From Tulasnella sp. 424 (Eukaryota; Basidiomycota; Agaricomycetes; Cantharellales; Tulasnellaceae): DNA of 64,000 nt. Location: the NCBI GenBank assembly GCA_019633425.1, contig WSUB01000092.1, forward strand, positions 104,182 through 168,181. The letters run 5' to 3'. A program made the translations under genes and the position numbers. Positions 10,866 to 23,645 of this stretch are shown piece by piece (the first letter of the stretch is position 1; each line of letters opens with the position of its first letter). The notes below the pieces were generated by a model that had not been told where the DNA came from, did no database searches, and saw nothing but the letters and a program-made list of their open reading frames with translations.

Positions 10866-13800
10866 ATGCCGGCCAAAAGCAACAAGAAACGTTCCAAGGC
10901 AAAGAAGACTGCAGAGCCTGCAAATCCCAAACCTCGCCCTGTCAATGGAACCCAGACCCCAGCAGCTGATGACGACGACGAAATGCCTCCTCTCGAACCC
11001 GCAATCCCTGCAGCCAATCAACCGCATTCTCGGACAGGTCTTTCGCCAGAGCTGGAATCGGTACATCTAAGCACCACCGCGACGTTGAACAACTTGGCTG
11101 CTACTCCCGAGCTGAGCAAGGCCGCCCAAGAACTTTACCGGGGACTCGACCGTGATCTGATGAGCAGTCTACCGGAGGATTCCGATTACTGGTTGTCCCT
11201 GCCACCAACAATCAAGACGTTTGTGCAGAACGCATATGCTCACGGAATGTTTCCCGCCGCGGGGAACGTAACTGGGGACCTGGAGAAGGACCGACCTGCA
11301 ATGTATACGGCGGCTCAGCAACTTGCGAACGGGCAGCAAGGGAAGCGGGGCGGCGCTGTGGCGACTCCACCTTATCCACCCGGTGCATACCCATCATACC
11401 CTCCTTTCGATGCCTCTGTGTTTTCAGATCCAGCGTTCACTCAAGCTCTGGAACAGTTGATGCCTCGTGGTGCAGCGGGGCAGCCTCAGGGTCCCGTGCC
11501 ACCTCCTGGCATGCACCCAGACTTCAATGGAGGGGAGGAATATTACAGCGAGGATGAGGAGGATGAGGTTGAGCTGGACAACACTCTTCATAACGGCCGT
11601 GATATTACTCAAACTCGCGTGACCGTCAGCTATGATATCAACGGCGTCCGTAAGACGATGACGACCACGACAAATCATACCGGTTCGGCTAACCCCAACT
11701 CCAAAGCTGCACCTGTGACAACGGCGACTACTACCACTACCACTACTACCGAGACCAAGAAGCAGCAGCAGAAGAAGCCGATGAAGAGTACCGTCCCGGT
11801 CCCACCGACGCCGTCCTTACCTCCTCCGCCGAACCCTGCTCCCAACCCACCGCCACAAACGAAGCAAACCCCCATACAATCCGCCAAGCCTCAGCAACAG
11901 CAGGCTCCTCCCCCAACACTCGCTCCCCCTTCCCGACCCGCACCAACACCGAATCCTCCCATTCCTCCGAGCTCACGTGCCGCTGGAAAGCAACCGATGT
12001 CTTATGCACCGGCTCAACCTCCTGCCGCTGTTCCTCCTCGTTCTGCCAGGTCAACTGGCAAGGCACCGGCCACTGCCCCTCAACACTACCAACCTTCCCC
12101 ACCGGCTTCCACAAAAGCTGCTCCAACAAAGCCCAGACCACCAGCGGGGACCCAACCTTCAGCCGTGGCCCAGGGGAAAAAGACTGATAATCGCATTTGG
12201 AGTAGTACGCCAACAGAGGATCGAGAAAGGATTAAAGACTTTTGGCTAGGGCTGTCGGAAAAGGAGCGGAGGAAGCTCGTCGAATTAGAGAAGGATGCAG
12301 TATTGAAGAAGATGAAGGAACAGCAACGGCATAGCTGTAGTTGTGCGGTGTGTGGGAGAAAACGGTGAGTCGACAGAGCGTTGACAGAGTGGTCTTACTA
12401 ATGGTTGGTTGCGGAATCAGTTCGGCGATCGAGGACGAGCTTGAGGTGCTTTATGACGCTTATTACGAAGAGCTGGAACTCTATGCCAATCAGCAACAGC
12501 AGTACGTCAACTCCCCCCATACAGTGCCGCCTCCGCCAGGTCCAGGTCCATTTCCCGGCAGCGTTGAATTCGACCAAACCGGTGCTGTCATTCCGAATGA
12601 CCTTACGAAACACCCAGCTCCGCCAATACAGCATCCACCTCCAGAAGAAGACGAGTATGACGAGGAGGAGGAATACGATGAGGAAGGGTCTGAAGAAGGT
12701 TCCGAGGAAGACGATGAGGAGGACGACATACAAGATTCCATACCTGCGGCCTATCCCAAGCAAACTCGGCGGACGAGTGCCCAGCAGAGAGCGCACCAGA
12801 AGGGAGTAGCGAATGGAGCAGGGAAAGGAAACGCCGCTCAGCAAGACTTCTTCACGTTTGGCCCCGGTTTGACCGCAGCAGGTGAAGCCCCCTTTCATTG
12901 CTTTCTTTTCCACTCTCATATCTCGTTCTCATTCCGTTCGAATCGTCGGACTGATCCCTTCTTCTCCCGCGCGTATCCTCCTCATCTCCTCCTTGCCTTC
13001 TCTGGCTACCGTGTCCTGAATCTTAACCGTCTTGTCGTTTGTAATGCCTTTCCGACAAGGCCCAGGTAACATCCTTACCGTTGCCGACGACTTGCTCAAG
13101 AATGACGGAACCAAATTCTTGGAGATGATGGAGCAATTGGCGGAAAGACGGATGTATCGTGAAGAAATTGCTGCAGGCGCGGTTATGGACGACGACGAAA
13201 GCGAAGATGACGAGGAAGGTAGTGAGGATGAGTCTGGGAGCGAGGAGGAAGAAGAAGACGACGAGGATGACGATGTGAGCTCTTGTAGATCGAATAAACC
13301 GTCAAGCTAACATTTCCTGGCCCCAGAACCCAACTGAAGAGCAAAAAATGGAAGAAGGACGAAGGATGTTCTCCATTTTTGCGGCTCGGATGTTTGAGCA
13401 GCGCGTGTTGCAAGCTTATCGGGAAAAGGTTGCTCAAGATCGTCAACTTCAGTTAATCAAAGAGCTGGAAGAAGAGGATCGAGCGGCCGCCGATCGCGAG
13501 GCAAAGAAGAAGAAAGATGCCGAGAAGAAGAAGGACAAGAAAAAGTACGTCGGTCCTTTTTAGGCGTCTGTATAGCGAAGCTGATGCGGGTTTCGCTCCA
13601 GGCAACAGAAGCAAGCGAAGGAGGAGGAGCTTGCTCGCAAGGCCCGAGTGAAAGCCGAGAAGGAAGCCGAGGAGAAGGCACGACGACAAGCTCAAGAGGA
13701 GGAGAATCGCAAACGGCGAGAGGAGGAAAGAACGAAGCGCGAGGCGGAGCGGAAGGCCAAGGAAGAGGAAAAGATGACGAGAGAGATGGAGCGTCGGAAA

Positions 13801-15853
13801 CGAGCAACGGAGGAGAAGGAACGGCTGAAAGAGGCTGAGACTCAAAAGAAGAAGTTGGAGCAGGAGGAGAGGGAGCGTCAAAAGAAGGAACGTGAAGACA
13901 AGGAGAAACAGAGGGAGAAGGAACGCGTGGAGAAAGAACGCCAGAAGAAGCTCGAGGCGGAGAAAGCTGCCGCAGAAGCTGAACGTCAAGAGGCTTTGCG
14001 AAAAGAGAAGGAGGAGAAGGTGAGTTTGACAAGTGTCCTTTCGAACGGATCCTGATAGTAGGGTCGGTCGGCAGGAACGCAAGGAACGCGAGGCTGCTGC
14101 AGCTAAAAAGGCTGCAGAGGACAAAGAGAAGGCGGCCGCGGCGTCGGCGGCAGCAGCAGCAGCGGCGGCAGCAGCGACGGCAGCGGCGGCTACGACATCA
14201 ACCCCAACGGCATCTCCCGCCAAAGCGTCTGCATCCGCTCAACCTCCAATCCAGCCTGCTCAACGTGGCAATCAGCGAGCAAACGGCTCGGCGCAAGGTA
14301 AGAAGGGCCAGCAACAGAAACCGCAACTTGCTCCAATTCCTGCCCCTACTCCAACAGCACCATCCAATGGACCGCCTACAATCCTTACTCGCCCCCCGCC
14401 AACTCCTTCGGCCATTCCTATCCAGACGGCGCAACAACAGCGACTACCTCCGCCTCCAGCTTCACCGGCAGGTCCCATTGGGAGACGTGCTACTGCTCCT
14501 TCACTGAGCATCGGAATGCAGTCTCAGCCGCAATCCGGGCCCAGCTCTGGGCACCTACCTCCTCTTGGACCACCTTTCCAAGGCCCTGTTCCTGGTAGTA
14601 TGTACGGACCTCCTTCACCAGCAAGCATGTCGTTTGGCAACGGCGGGTCGTCGATGCCGTTTGGTGGACTTCCGCCTCAGCAAGCAGGACCATCTGTGCT
14701 TCAACCGTCAGCAGTCCCTCGTGGTTTCGGACAGCAGGGCGTCATGCAGCCTGGAGGACCTTCAGGAAACGCTATGGACTATCTCCCAAATTCGACTCCT
14801 TTCCCGACTGGACCTCCACCTCCGATTGGCCCCCCTTCTGCAAATCGTGTGAGCCCAGGACCTAATATGGGCGGACCATCACAGACACCTATGATGTCGC
14901 CGGGACCTATGGGCGCTATCGGGTCTGGTTTCTCTCCTGGTCCAAGGACCGCACACAGTCGACGGTCTTCGATCGATCCCATTGGAAGCAGGAACCCACC
15001 AGTACCTCCTCCTGGGTTTGGGGCGATTACTCGACCGATCGCACCCATTGGGACGAAGCCACTGGGTGTTATTGGGCCATCTTCCGGATCAGCTTCGGCA
15101 TCGAGTTCGTTGGCACCTGGAACTCCTGTAACGATCAACGGACAATTATTCGGTGGCTCGAGCAAACTGGACGGGGAGGAGATCAAAGGTTCACCGGGAC
15201 GGAGAACTGACTCTCCGGAGAGATTGGGAAGCTCGGCTTTGGTGGATCCTACTGATGAGCCCATACCTTTGTTGAACACATCAAGGAGGGGGACTGGATT
15301 CTGGAGTGCTTCTGATCTGTACGTTCTCTTGCCTCGTTGTCCTTCCGACACTAACCCCAAATGTGTTGGTAGCAGCAGCAAGTCCCCTATGGCCACTTCA
15401 AGCCCTGGTTGGAACGCTTTCGCCCCAGGTCCGCTTCCTATTCAACCTCCTTCAGGCCCTTCACCTTGGAGCCTCCCCACACCATCGTCGGTTGCACCTG
15501 GGTCGGGTTGGCCATCGGCCGGCGGAGCTCCTGGTAGTGGTAGAGGCGCACCGTTTAGTCCAATTGGAGGCCCTCCAGGTCCCATCGGACATTCAAGTAC
15601 AAGTGGTCCCGGTCCCATTGGCCCACCCAGTGCGAACCTAGGGGGGCCCGGTCCCATTGGTCCACCTCCTGGGATGGGAGGAGGACTAGGAGCGATTGGC
15701 ACGCCTTTCCTTGGTGGTTCCGGACCTTTTGGAAATCCGAATCCTTTCGGGGGACCGCCGTTTGGTGCAATTGGGAGTGGGCTACTTGGTGGGGGACCTG
15801 GTGCGGGAGTAATTGGAAGTCCGGCTACTGGAGGTGGAAACTCGTCCTCGTAA
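10866..15853 (+). CDS. NST1: NST1-like stress response protein
   Basis: NST1 proteins are large, mostly disordered proteins; the yeast homolog lowers salt tolerance and interacts with splicing factor Msl1. Seven exons: 10866-12364, 12421-12881, 13066-13274, 13327-13544, 13602-14019, 14075-15318, and about 15376-15853; ~1508 residues. Family features in order: a basic N-terminus; an early helical core ([10 protein letters not shown]...[16 protein letters not shown]); the acidic YYSEDEEDE stretch; the conserved helix [20 protein letters not shown] written here as [17 protein letters not shown]; the Cys motif [42 protein letters not shown]; a [19 protein letters not shown] helix; then ~200 residues of Lys/Glu/Arg-rich coiled coil; poly-Ala; and a Pro/Gly-rich C-terminal third. 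The last exon has three tandem AG acceptors. Identification rests on the central conserved block and the overall architecture. Confidence 0.88.
14129..14200 (+). repeat. GCN trinucleotide run coding for poly-alanine in NST1
   Basis: Imperfect GCG/GCA/GCT run inside exon 6 of NST1, right after the charged coiled coil. It codes for about 20 alanines interrupted by Ser and Thr. Codon mixing suggests it is older than a recent slippage expansion. Confidence 0.8.
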
Positions 15854-17108
15854 TTTTAATATTCCAAGAGGTAGGCGATTTCCTTTTTCATCTCTGTTTT
15901 GAATGCTCGTACTCCCTCATATTTTGGAGTCATTTCTTTCGCTCGCTCGTTTCTCATCGTGCATTGTTTCATCGACCCACACACTCGCTGTTGATTTTCA
16001 ATTTTTTCTTGCGTCTGCTTCTTTGTCATTTAGTTTTACACTTTGTCTTATCTTGATTGAATGCTGCGAATGTGAGTGAACATTGGTGTGCCGACTTTCG
16101 TGGAGCAGACTCCGGGGCCCGCAGAGTCGTCACAAAGTGGCAGTGTAGCTTCGAATTTTGTGAAAGTTGGAGTGCGGCGATTATGATTAGGACTCGGTCT
16201 TGGGAAATGCCGATCAATGAACACGTCGCCAAAGGGTCAGTGGGTGGTGTACCTGGCCGAACTTGGCAGCTTTTCCGCCCGAACAGAATGCCGCCTACAG
16301 GGAAGCTCTATGTTATTGCGCAATACCCGAGGCTGAGCGATGGGCGAGGACTGGGAACAACCGGCGGTAAAGGCATTGCCCGCCGACATAACGAGACAGC
16401 GTCTCGTAAGCCGCAGTCATGGGCAGAATATTGTTCCTGCACCACAGTTTGAATTTTGGTTGCGACGGCGATGGCAGTCGAGATGACAAGAGGCTTGGCG
16501 ATGAAGTGCCCAAGACAAGGGGAAAGCCTCGGACTTTGCAACGTTGGAATGCGTGAAATCAGCGAATGTCATGGAATTAGGGCGAAGCTTGCAAGTCGGG
16601 GGATAAGCCACTCGTTGCCCGGAGAGAAGCCCGGTCAGTCTCCAACAAGCCATCGTCACGAGCAACACGCACGTACAGTGGTGAAGTAAAGTGTAAAGTC
16701 GTATGACTGCAAAGAGTGTGATTTGGAAGTTGGGAGGGCAGATAGGCAGTGCAAATTCCATGAGGATGTTATCTGTTCAAAGTCTCTCTCTGCATTGGGC
16801 CTTGGCGGAGTGAGCTGGATTGGTGCAAGTGATGTTACTGGGGGCACTGCGAGACAGGCAAAGGAGTGGAGGGTTGTAGCGCTTAAAATGTGGATGGGAC
16901 CCTGTGCCGACAGACGGAGATATACGGACGCCGCTAGCCACAGATCAAGAGAGAGCCAGTTCACGTTCCAACACTTTCTCTTCCACCCTTCACTCCTCTT
17001 CCCCCCCCCCCTTCTCTACAACCAGCTGCATTAGAGTACGCTGTTCTCCCCCTGCCATCACAACCAACACTCGGTCTATCAACCAACCACCGCGCTCTTC
17101 TCAAGGCC
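15854..17108. promoter_or_regulatory. Intergenic region with pyrimidine-rich promoter of the Rho gene
   Basis: 1.25 kb between the NST1 stop and the Rho GTPase start. No gene is supported. The 16970-17030 stretch is strongly pyrimidine-rich, with an uninterrupted run of 11 C at about 17001-17011, and ends ~80 bp before the ATG. This is typical of fungal constitutive promoters. Confidence 0.5.
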
Positions 17109-18392
17109 ATGTCTTCTTCCGTCCAAGCAGTGAGCACCACTAAATGAGCATCCCACTCCAACAACCTCCGTTCACTCACGCAAAACATCCATTTCCTCAG
17201 ATTCGCAGAAAGCTCGTCATCGTAGGCGACGGCGCATGCGGCAAAGTGCGCTTCCTTCTCTCCTTGTGCGCGTATAGGGATTTTCGTTGGCTGACTGCGG
17301 TCCGTTGCACCCGCCAACTAGACGTCCCTCCTCTGCGTCTTTGCAATGGGAGAGTTCCCCAAAGACTATGTGCGTGCCTTGTTCTCTCTCCCCTGTCCCA
17401 TCCGCTTACCCGCTATCTCAAACAGGAACCAAGTACGCACACAGGCTTATACACTCTATATATACCGCGCGTGGCCGCTCACTCCAAGCACATTCTAATT
17501 TTGGCAATATCCCTCCGTCGTAACCCCCTTTGCACTTTCCCTTGCCACCGCCTATTCTCCCTATTATAGCAATTTTTGAAAACTACGTCGCCGAGATTCG
17601 ATTAGACGGCAAACCCGTTCAACTCGCTCTGTGGGACACTGCGTACGTCATCGATGGTTCTTTTTTCGCGCAAACCTATTCGGGATCTTTCCTCCCGTGC
17701 CAAGCCTTGGCTGACACCACCAATTTTTGTCATTGTCCCTTTCTGATCATCTAGAGGTCAAGAGGAATACGAGGTGGGCTTAACTCCCGGCATGCGAATC
17801 AACGACCCCCTAACTCTTTTTTTCAGCGCCTACGACCGTTATCTTACTCAAAAGCCCACGTTATCCTAATCGCGTTCGCTATCGACACACCGGACTCTCT
17901 CGAAAACGTCACCGTCAAGGTACGCCCCTTTTTTCCCTTGCACTAACATCGAGTCTCACTAATCTCTTTGTTCCCCAGTGGATTGAAGAAGTCCGCTCGA
18001 TATGCGGACCTAGCGTCCCCGTTATCCTCGTAGGCTGCAAGGCGGATTTACGACCAGCCGATGCACCTCACTCTTCAGCAGACTGGGCAACCTTGCCATA
18101 CGTCCCCAAGGCAAGGGGTGAACAAATCGCACAAGAAATTGGCGCTAGGGCTTACAAGGTGAGACACGCCCGTTCAATCTTGGTTGGAGTTTGGCTAAAT
18201 GATGCGCTGCCACAGGAATGCTCCGCTCTACGAACAGATGGTGTCGACGACGTATTCGAGGCCGCAACAAGAGCGAGCATGCTCGTAAGAGGAGATGGAG
18301 CTGGCACCACGAACGCCAAGAGAAAGAGCATCGGCTCTGGCGGAAACGGAGCTGGCGAACATGGCGGAGGGGGATGCTGTGTCGTCTGTTAA
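17109..18392 (+). CDS. Rho-family small GTPase, Rho2-like
   Basis: Membrane-anchored molecular switch controlling actin and cell-wall synthesis. Nine exons: 17109-17129, 17201-17245, 17322-17369, 17426-17432 (7 nt), 17570-17642, 17755-17773 (19 nt), 17827-17919, 17979-18158, 18216-18392. They sum to 663 nt, giving 220 residues. P-loop GDGACGKTS, switch I YEPTIFENY, switch II WDTAGQEEYERLRPLSY, guanine-binding GCKAD (NKxD equivalent) and ECSAL (SAK equivalent) are all present, as is the Rho insert region. The C-terminus CCVVC is a CaaX box with a neighbouring Cys for palmitoylation. Overall wording ([31 protein letters not shown]) is Rho2-like, but switch I reads YEPT as in Rho3 instead of YVPT. 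It ends 426 bp from the convergent NEO1 gene. Confidence 0.93.
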
Positions 18393-18818
18393 AAACCACA
18401 CGACCCTCTTTGTGTCTCATTGTTTATGCCATGTCTCATGAATGGTTGTTACAGCGCCTCCGCCCGCCGAGGGAGTTTCGCTATCTTCGCCTGTACGTTT
18501 CCCCGTTTACTGCTCTCGTTCCTTTTTTCTCTTTATCACTCGATCATACACCCTTGCGGACTCTCCTTTTTCTCTCCACACACCTTGTCATTCTTGGTGT
18601 TAGCATCTCATCCTCTCCATCACTAATCCGCCCTCCTTCGCCCATGCATGCCACCCTCGTTCCCTGACATCTAGATACTCATGCTAACGTACGTATATAC
18701 ATTTCTCAATATGGACTTTTCTGGTCGTTAGTAAAGAGGTTGTGCGTACGCTTCACACCAGCACGTTTTGGGTATTTGCGATGTATTTTGGTATACATAA
18801 AAAGCAGGTGCATGCACA
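18393..18818. other. Convergent 3' intergenic region (Rho gene / NEO1)
   Basis: 426 bp between two convergent stop codons. It should contain both 3' UTRs. It is T-rich on the + strand after the Rho stop. No gene was seen. Confidence 0.5.
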
Positions 18819-21800
18819 TTAAGCGAGCTTTGTGTATGTAGCGGGTCTTAATCTACTTCGGGCAAACTTGATGAGATAGAGAGGGAACGAGCTGATGGCA
18901 ACAATCAAGGCCACTTTCCAAGCGAAACGGGTCGTTATGACAAAGGACAGGTCTAAAAGCGTCTCGGGTCAACAAACCGGTGAAACGAGGGTCCAAGGGA
19001 AAGAACACTCACCAAAGTACTCTGGCAAAAATGCCATGCTAACCATGTACAGGAACAAAGTCACAATCTCGGCCGCAATCATGTAGATGTGCCTATACAT
19101 GCGGCCAATAAGTTCCTGGCATTCGTCCCAGGAGAGAGAACAGCTTACCAAGTTGTGATCTCCAACGCCACCATGATCAATTCGTTGACGATGAGTGCAG
19201 TGAACGAGATGGCAACGATGTTGAGGAATTCGTTCTCAAACAGCACCAGGGACATGATCATAATTGCTCCACCTAGTAACCTGTGATCAACACGCCAACA
19301 TAAAGTGCCTTTCTTGGAGCCACCTACCCTGGTATAAACTGATCATTAACCAGGTGAAGAATGTTTTGAAAGACAGCGAGCGACCCTGCAGCACCCAGTG
19401 TCAGGCCCTCGATCGACCACAAACCTACTGAACACGCACCTTGGTCAATTCCTTGTACAGCTCAGGATAGAGCAGCGCCACGTCCTCATTCACATCTCTG
19501 TCCAGCACCAGCGAGAAGACCGGAGCCATTGTATAGATCGTAGCGTAGCCAACCATCAACCAGCCTTGGTAGAGAGCGATGGGTGCAAAGTAGAAAATTG
19601 CGGAAAAAACGGCTTGCATGACGGAGATGATGAGACCACGGTGAATAACAAACTGAGCGAGCTTGGCCGATCTCTTGTACGAATTTCGTCCATGCCACAT
19701 CAGAAGCTTGGTGAGGAAACTGAACTGGGTAACGGAAAAGTCGGCGGCGAGAGACGCCTGCTTCCCTTCCTTACCGACAATCCCCACACCTAAGTCCAAA
19801 GTGTGTCATTACTCGGCAATTAGGGCACCCCAACCTTGCGAACTTACCGACATCTGCTGCTTGGATCATGCTAACATCGTTTCCGCCATCGCCGATGCAG
19901 CATACGCGCTTTTTGGTGTGATGGCGAATCAATCGCGCGACATCCGCTTTCTGGGTAGGAGAACATCGGCAGGCAACGACAGCAGGAAGCTGGGTGGCGA
20001 TTTCGATGAACTCGACGCGGAAAAGGTCGAGACAAAGCTAAAGAACGAGCGACGTAAGCGCCCGGTGTGGGGAAGGGTGTTCATGGAAACGCGCCTGCAA
20101 TGATTCTCCGTCGATCACCAAGCAGCAATCGGACTTCGATTGAAGGAATTCTAGTTCGTTCCGAACTTCGCTTGGAGTTTTCACTGCGGGAAGAATAAGC
20201 GCCGAACAGGGTTGCGTCCTTAACGAACCACGTACGTTTGGCCACCTGGTGGATATATTGGTTCCGCGCAACCAACTTCGTGGAGATCGCAATGCACGTT
20301 GCTGTCTCGGGCTTATCTCCGGTTAACATCCAGATCTTGATGCCCGCGTTCCGTAGCAACTCCAGGGTTGGCTTGACATCTTCCTGCAACTTGTCTTCGA
20401 CACCGGTCAGACCGAGCAACTCCAGGTTGCGTTCTAGACAGTCGACGACAACGGCGTTCATCGCTTCATTCCGTCCATCCAGTCTGACGCTTGCATCGTG
20501 ATACCGCGCGCGGAACTCCTCGAATGCTTCGGTGCTGATCCGTTTCTTGCCCACAACCAACGTTCGCAAACCTTCCCTCGCCATATTAGCCGTCTCCTCT
20601 TCCAACCAGTCGTTGCGCTGCACGATTTTGGCCATAACTACGTCGGCACCCTTCTGAAGAAAGCTGATTTCTCCGCTGGCTTTATCCCGCACGACGATGC
20701 CCATCCGCTTCGACTCTGACGTAAATGGGAATATTTCCAGAACCTCGAATGACAGAGTTGACCCGTCGGGTAATTGAAGATCTATTCGTGTGCGATCTCG
20801 GAAGACCAATGTAAGACCAACGGACTCTGTCCACTGAACAATTGCCACTTCGTCGGGGGAGGATGCTTGATACGTGACGGTTCCGTCGTCGTTCGTAACC
20901 GGGGTGACGTTGTGGCATAGAGCGAGACTGAGGACTACATCCTTGACGCGAGAAGACATATCCCTCCGGCCACGACTGGCGAGCTGCGCTCCGGTCAGTA
21001 AGGAGGCTCGATTCTTTGCACCTGAGAGTCCGGGATGTCATAAGTATCGCAGCGTTTTATGCCAACAACGACTCTTACTCTGTTCGGGAGAAACACCAAA
21101 AGCGATGGCTAATTGATGTGCCACCTCGTCCATGGAATCGTGACCGTAGGACATCGTGCCCATATGCAGTTTCCTCATTTCCATCTCTGCCGCGTAGATT
21201 CCATTAGCGCGAGAATTGGTCCTGAGATAATGGGGCGTACCGTTCTGGGTCAAAGTCCCCGTCTTGTCGCTGAGGAGGTACTCGATGCGGCCAAGCTCCT
21301 CAGGAAGGGTACTTGTTCGCACAATGGTGTTTGGAATTTCGTTGTCATTCATGATGTGATGTGCATAGAAAGTCTTTCCCATGTCAAGATTGACGCGTAA
21401 GCTGTAAAGAGAGTTCAGAGAGTAAGCTCGTAGGATGGGTTGGGAATGGCGAGCCGACCTACCTGATAGGGATAATTGAAGAAAACAGGATGAGGAATCT
21501 GAAAACGTAGATGTACCACAGTCCTCGGAAACCATTAAGAGCAACGAGAGCTAGAGAAAGCGCAAAGGTGACGGCGCAAAGGATCTATGCGCACGGATTA
21601 AGATCAGACTTAGTTGGTCAACTTTGGTAGAATCGCAAACCTTTGCCAGACGGTTGATCTCTAAATCCAACAGACCTATCTTAGTCTCGGGATGGCTAGT
21701 GTTCATCACGGCACGGGTTTCTGGTCCGGTGTAGACTACAAAACCAACGGCAGATCCTGCAGCCAAGACGGTATTTGACCAGAGGACATTCTCCGCAGTA

Positions 21801-23026
21801 AGAGGTTCAACCTTTGGGATTAGAGGAACATCGCCTTCGCCAGGTGGGTAGCCATGGATAGAGAAAGTCCCAATAAAAGTGTGGATGTCCTTGATGGGTG
21901 CATCGGCTAGAAACAGATCTTCAGGATATGGTCGAACGTCGCTCGGTTGGACTCATGGACGCACCGTAGATCTCTGCCCCTAAACTCAGCAGTTCCCGGT
22001 CGGAAGGTAGTTTCTGGCATGAAGGCACAGCAACTCTCAGTTTCCAGTCCGTCTCTCCGTCGAGCTGATCTGTCCGAATAAAGCAGGTTCCGCTGCTATC
22101 CGAAGTCCGTAGAAGGACCATATCTGCCGGCACGCGCTGATTCTTCTCCAACAAAACCATGTCGCCAACGCGGAGCCTGGAACTTGGAACAGCTCGGGTA
22201 AGGGGGAGCGCTTCCGAGTTGAGGGCGGTGGGTTCGAGGATGAGGTATTTCTGGGAGTTGGCTTCGCGGTCCCGGAGGTTGCGCTTATAGTCGTCGTAAG
22301 CCTCCTTGCCCATCGTGACAGCGAGTACGAAAGCCAATGGCGCAACATATGTCACAATGAATCCTGCAAACGAATTCGATCAGCAGTCTACAAACCAATC
22401 AAACGAGAGGGACTCCTGACCGATTTTGAGGGCGGGGATGAACTGGGATAAGGCGACGAGGAGGAAGTAGAGATTGAAGAAGAACTTGAACTGCTCATAG
22501 AACACGAGAGGAAAGAAGGTGATGACATTGTATTTCTGATTCCGAACAACATTTGCTGGGAATTTGCTCTGGAGCTTCTCTGGGCGAACGGTTTACATTG
22601 GAATCAGGTCTTGGTGGTCTGCAGACACGCAAGTGCCTACGAACCTGATGGACGGAACGGGACAGTACGGGACTTGTCTTTTCCGCCGTATACGCTGGAC
22701 CGGGCGCTGCGATTTGAGAGTGAAGAAAATGGTCGCGGCCGTGCCCTCCTCTACGGAACGCAGCAAGAGTGACGCATGAGATTTCCAGCCAACGCGCAGT
22801 TACCAAGCGAGGTGCGCACCACAGGCTCTTCCACCTCCACGTCATCATGGGCATTCTCTAGATCTTCAGCAGGAGATGCCAATAGATTTACTTCATCCTC
22901 GGGGGTGTCTAAATAGCGTTGTTGTTGCTTGCGTCGAGATGATGATGCCATCCGGCTGGTGAGTGCTGCAAGTCGAGAGTCTGATGAGTTCTTCTTCAAT
23001 GGGCGAAGAGGGATATCACTGCTCAT
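18819..23026 (-). CDS. NEO1: P4-type phospholipid flippase, NEO1/ATP9 class
   Basis: Aminophospholipid-translocating ATPase of Golgi/endosomes. The Neo1/ATP9 class acts without a Cdc50 beta subunit (family knowledge). Multi-exon, roughly 1050 residues. Motifs in order: N-terminal [20 protein letters not shown] then [20 protein letters not shown] (TM1-2, strongly Neo1-like); actuator loop [12 protein letters not shown]; phosphorylation site [13 protein letters not shown] with the catalytic Asp; a nucleotide-binding domain with [14 protein letters not shown] and [20 protein letters not shown]; the hinge [12 protein letters not shown] and [12 protein letters not shown] encoded near 19850-19960; then C-terminal TM segments ([16 protein letters not shown]). 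The C-terminus [11 protein letters not shown] resembles the Neo1 tail. A 54-nt intron splits the codon after TLTQN. Start chosen at the ATG before SSDIPLRPL; an in-frame GTG lies just upstream. Confidence 0.9.
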
Positions 23027-23645
23027 GCATCGAGTCAAGTCAACCACTAGAGGGCTGGCGAGGTGAGGAAGGAAGGTAATGAGTGCGATGGTTGGTTAAG
23101 CGGTCTAAGGTAGGATCGGTCGAACGTCACACGGATCGAATCCTGAAGGGGCGCTCCGAACAGCCTAAGCAGCCTGTTACCCGTGCCCTCACCAATCGCC
23201 CATAGATCCCTTACTCGCCACACACCTTTGAAGCTAGGAGAAACCAGGACTCTGACGTTCAAGCTGAAGCATTACTCGAGGCTGCGAGATCTTGGTGCTT
23301 TGGCACAGTTCACCTCCATATGTCCAACCTCAGAGTCTCTGGACATCCAAGTGTCACTAGGCTGGAATATCCTTAGACTGCTACTCTGCGCATCGTGTAC
23401 ATCGGAGCGGTGATGCGTATAATCCACAAGTGGTAGAATTACCGCCTTGTGTGCTTGCAGTTCACCGGGTATACGGGACCCTCAAAGTTACTCCTAATGC
23501 CTGAACGATTCTGCGAAGAGTAGGCCCCGCCCAGTATCATCAGTTCAGTATACATTGTTTCAATTAAGTGGCTGTGGTACAAGACGAGCGGTGAGTTGAA
23601 CTATCCTGCATCCAGCTGGTTCGGAACCGCCAAGATTCGGGTGCT
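23027..23645. other. Intergenic region with duplicated 3' flank of the carbonic anhydrase gene
   Basis: About 620 bp upstream of NEO1 and downstream of carbonic anhydrase copy 1. The part 23516-23640 closely matches 26605-26720, the 3' flank of copy 2 (shared words TCATCAGTTCAGTATA and GGTACAAGACGAGCGGTGAG). The gene duplication therefore included downstream DNA. Confidence 0.7.

Noticed and set aside
13453..14223. 256-codon Leu/Ala-rich frame antisense to NST1
   Set aside because: It is the mirror of the Lys/Glu-rich coiled coil and poly-Ala codons of NST1; composition explains it.
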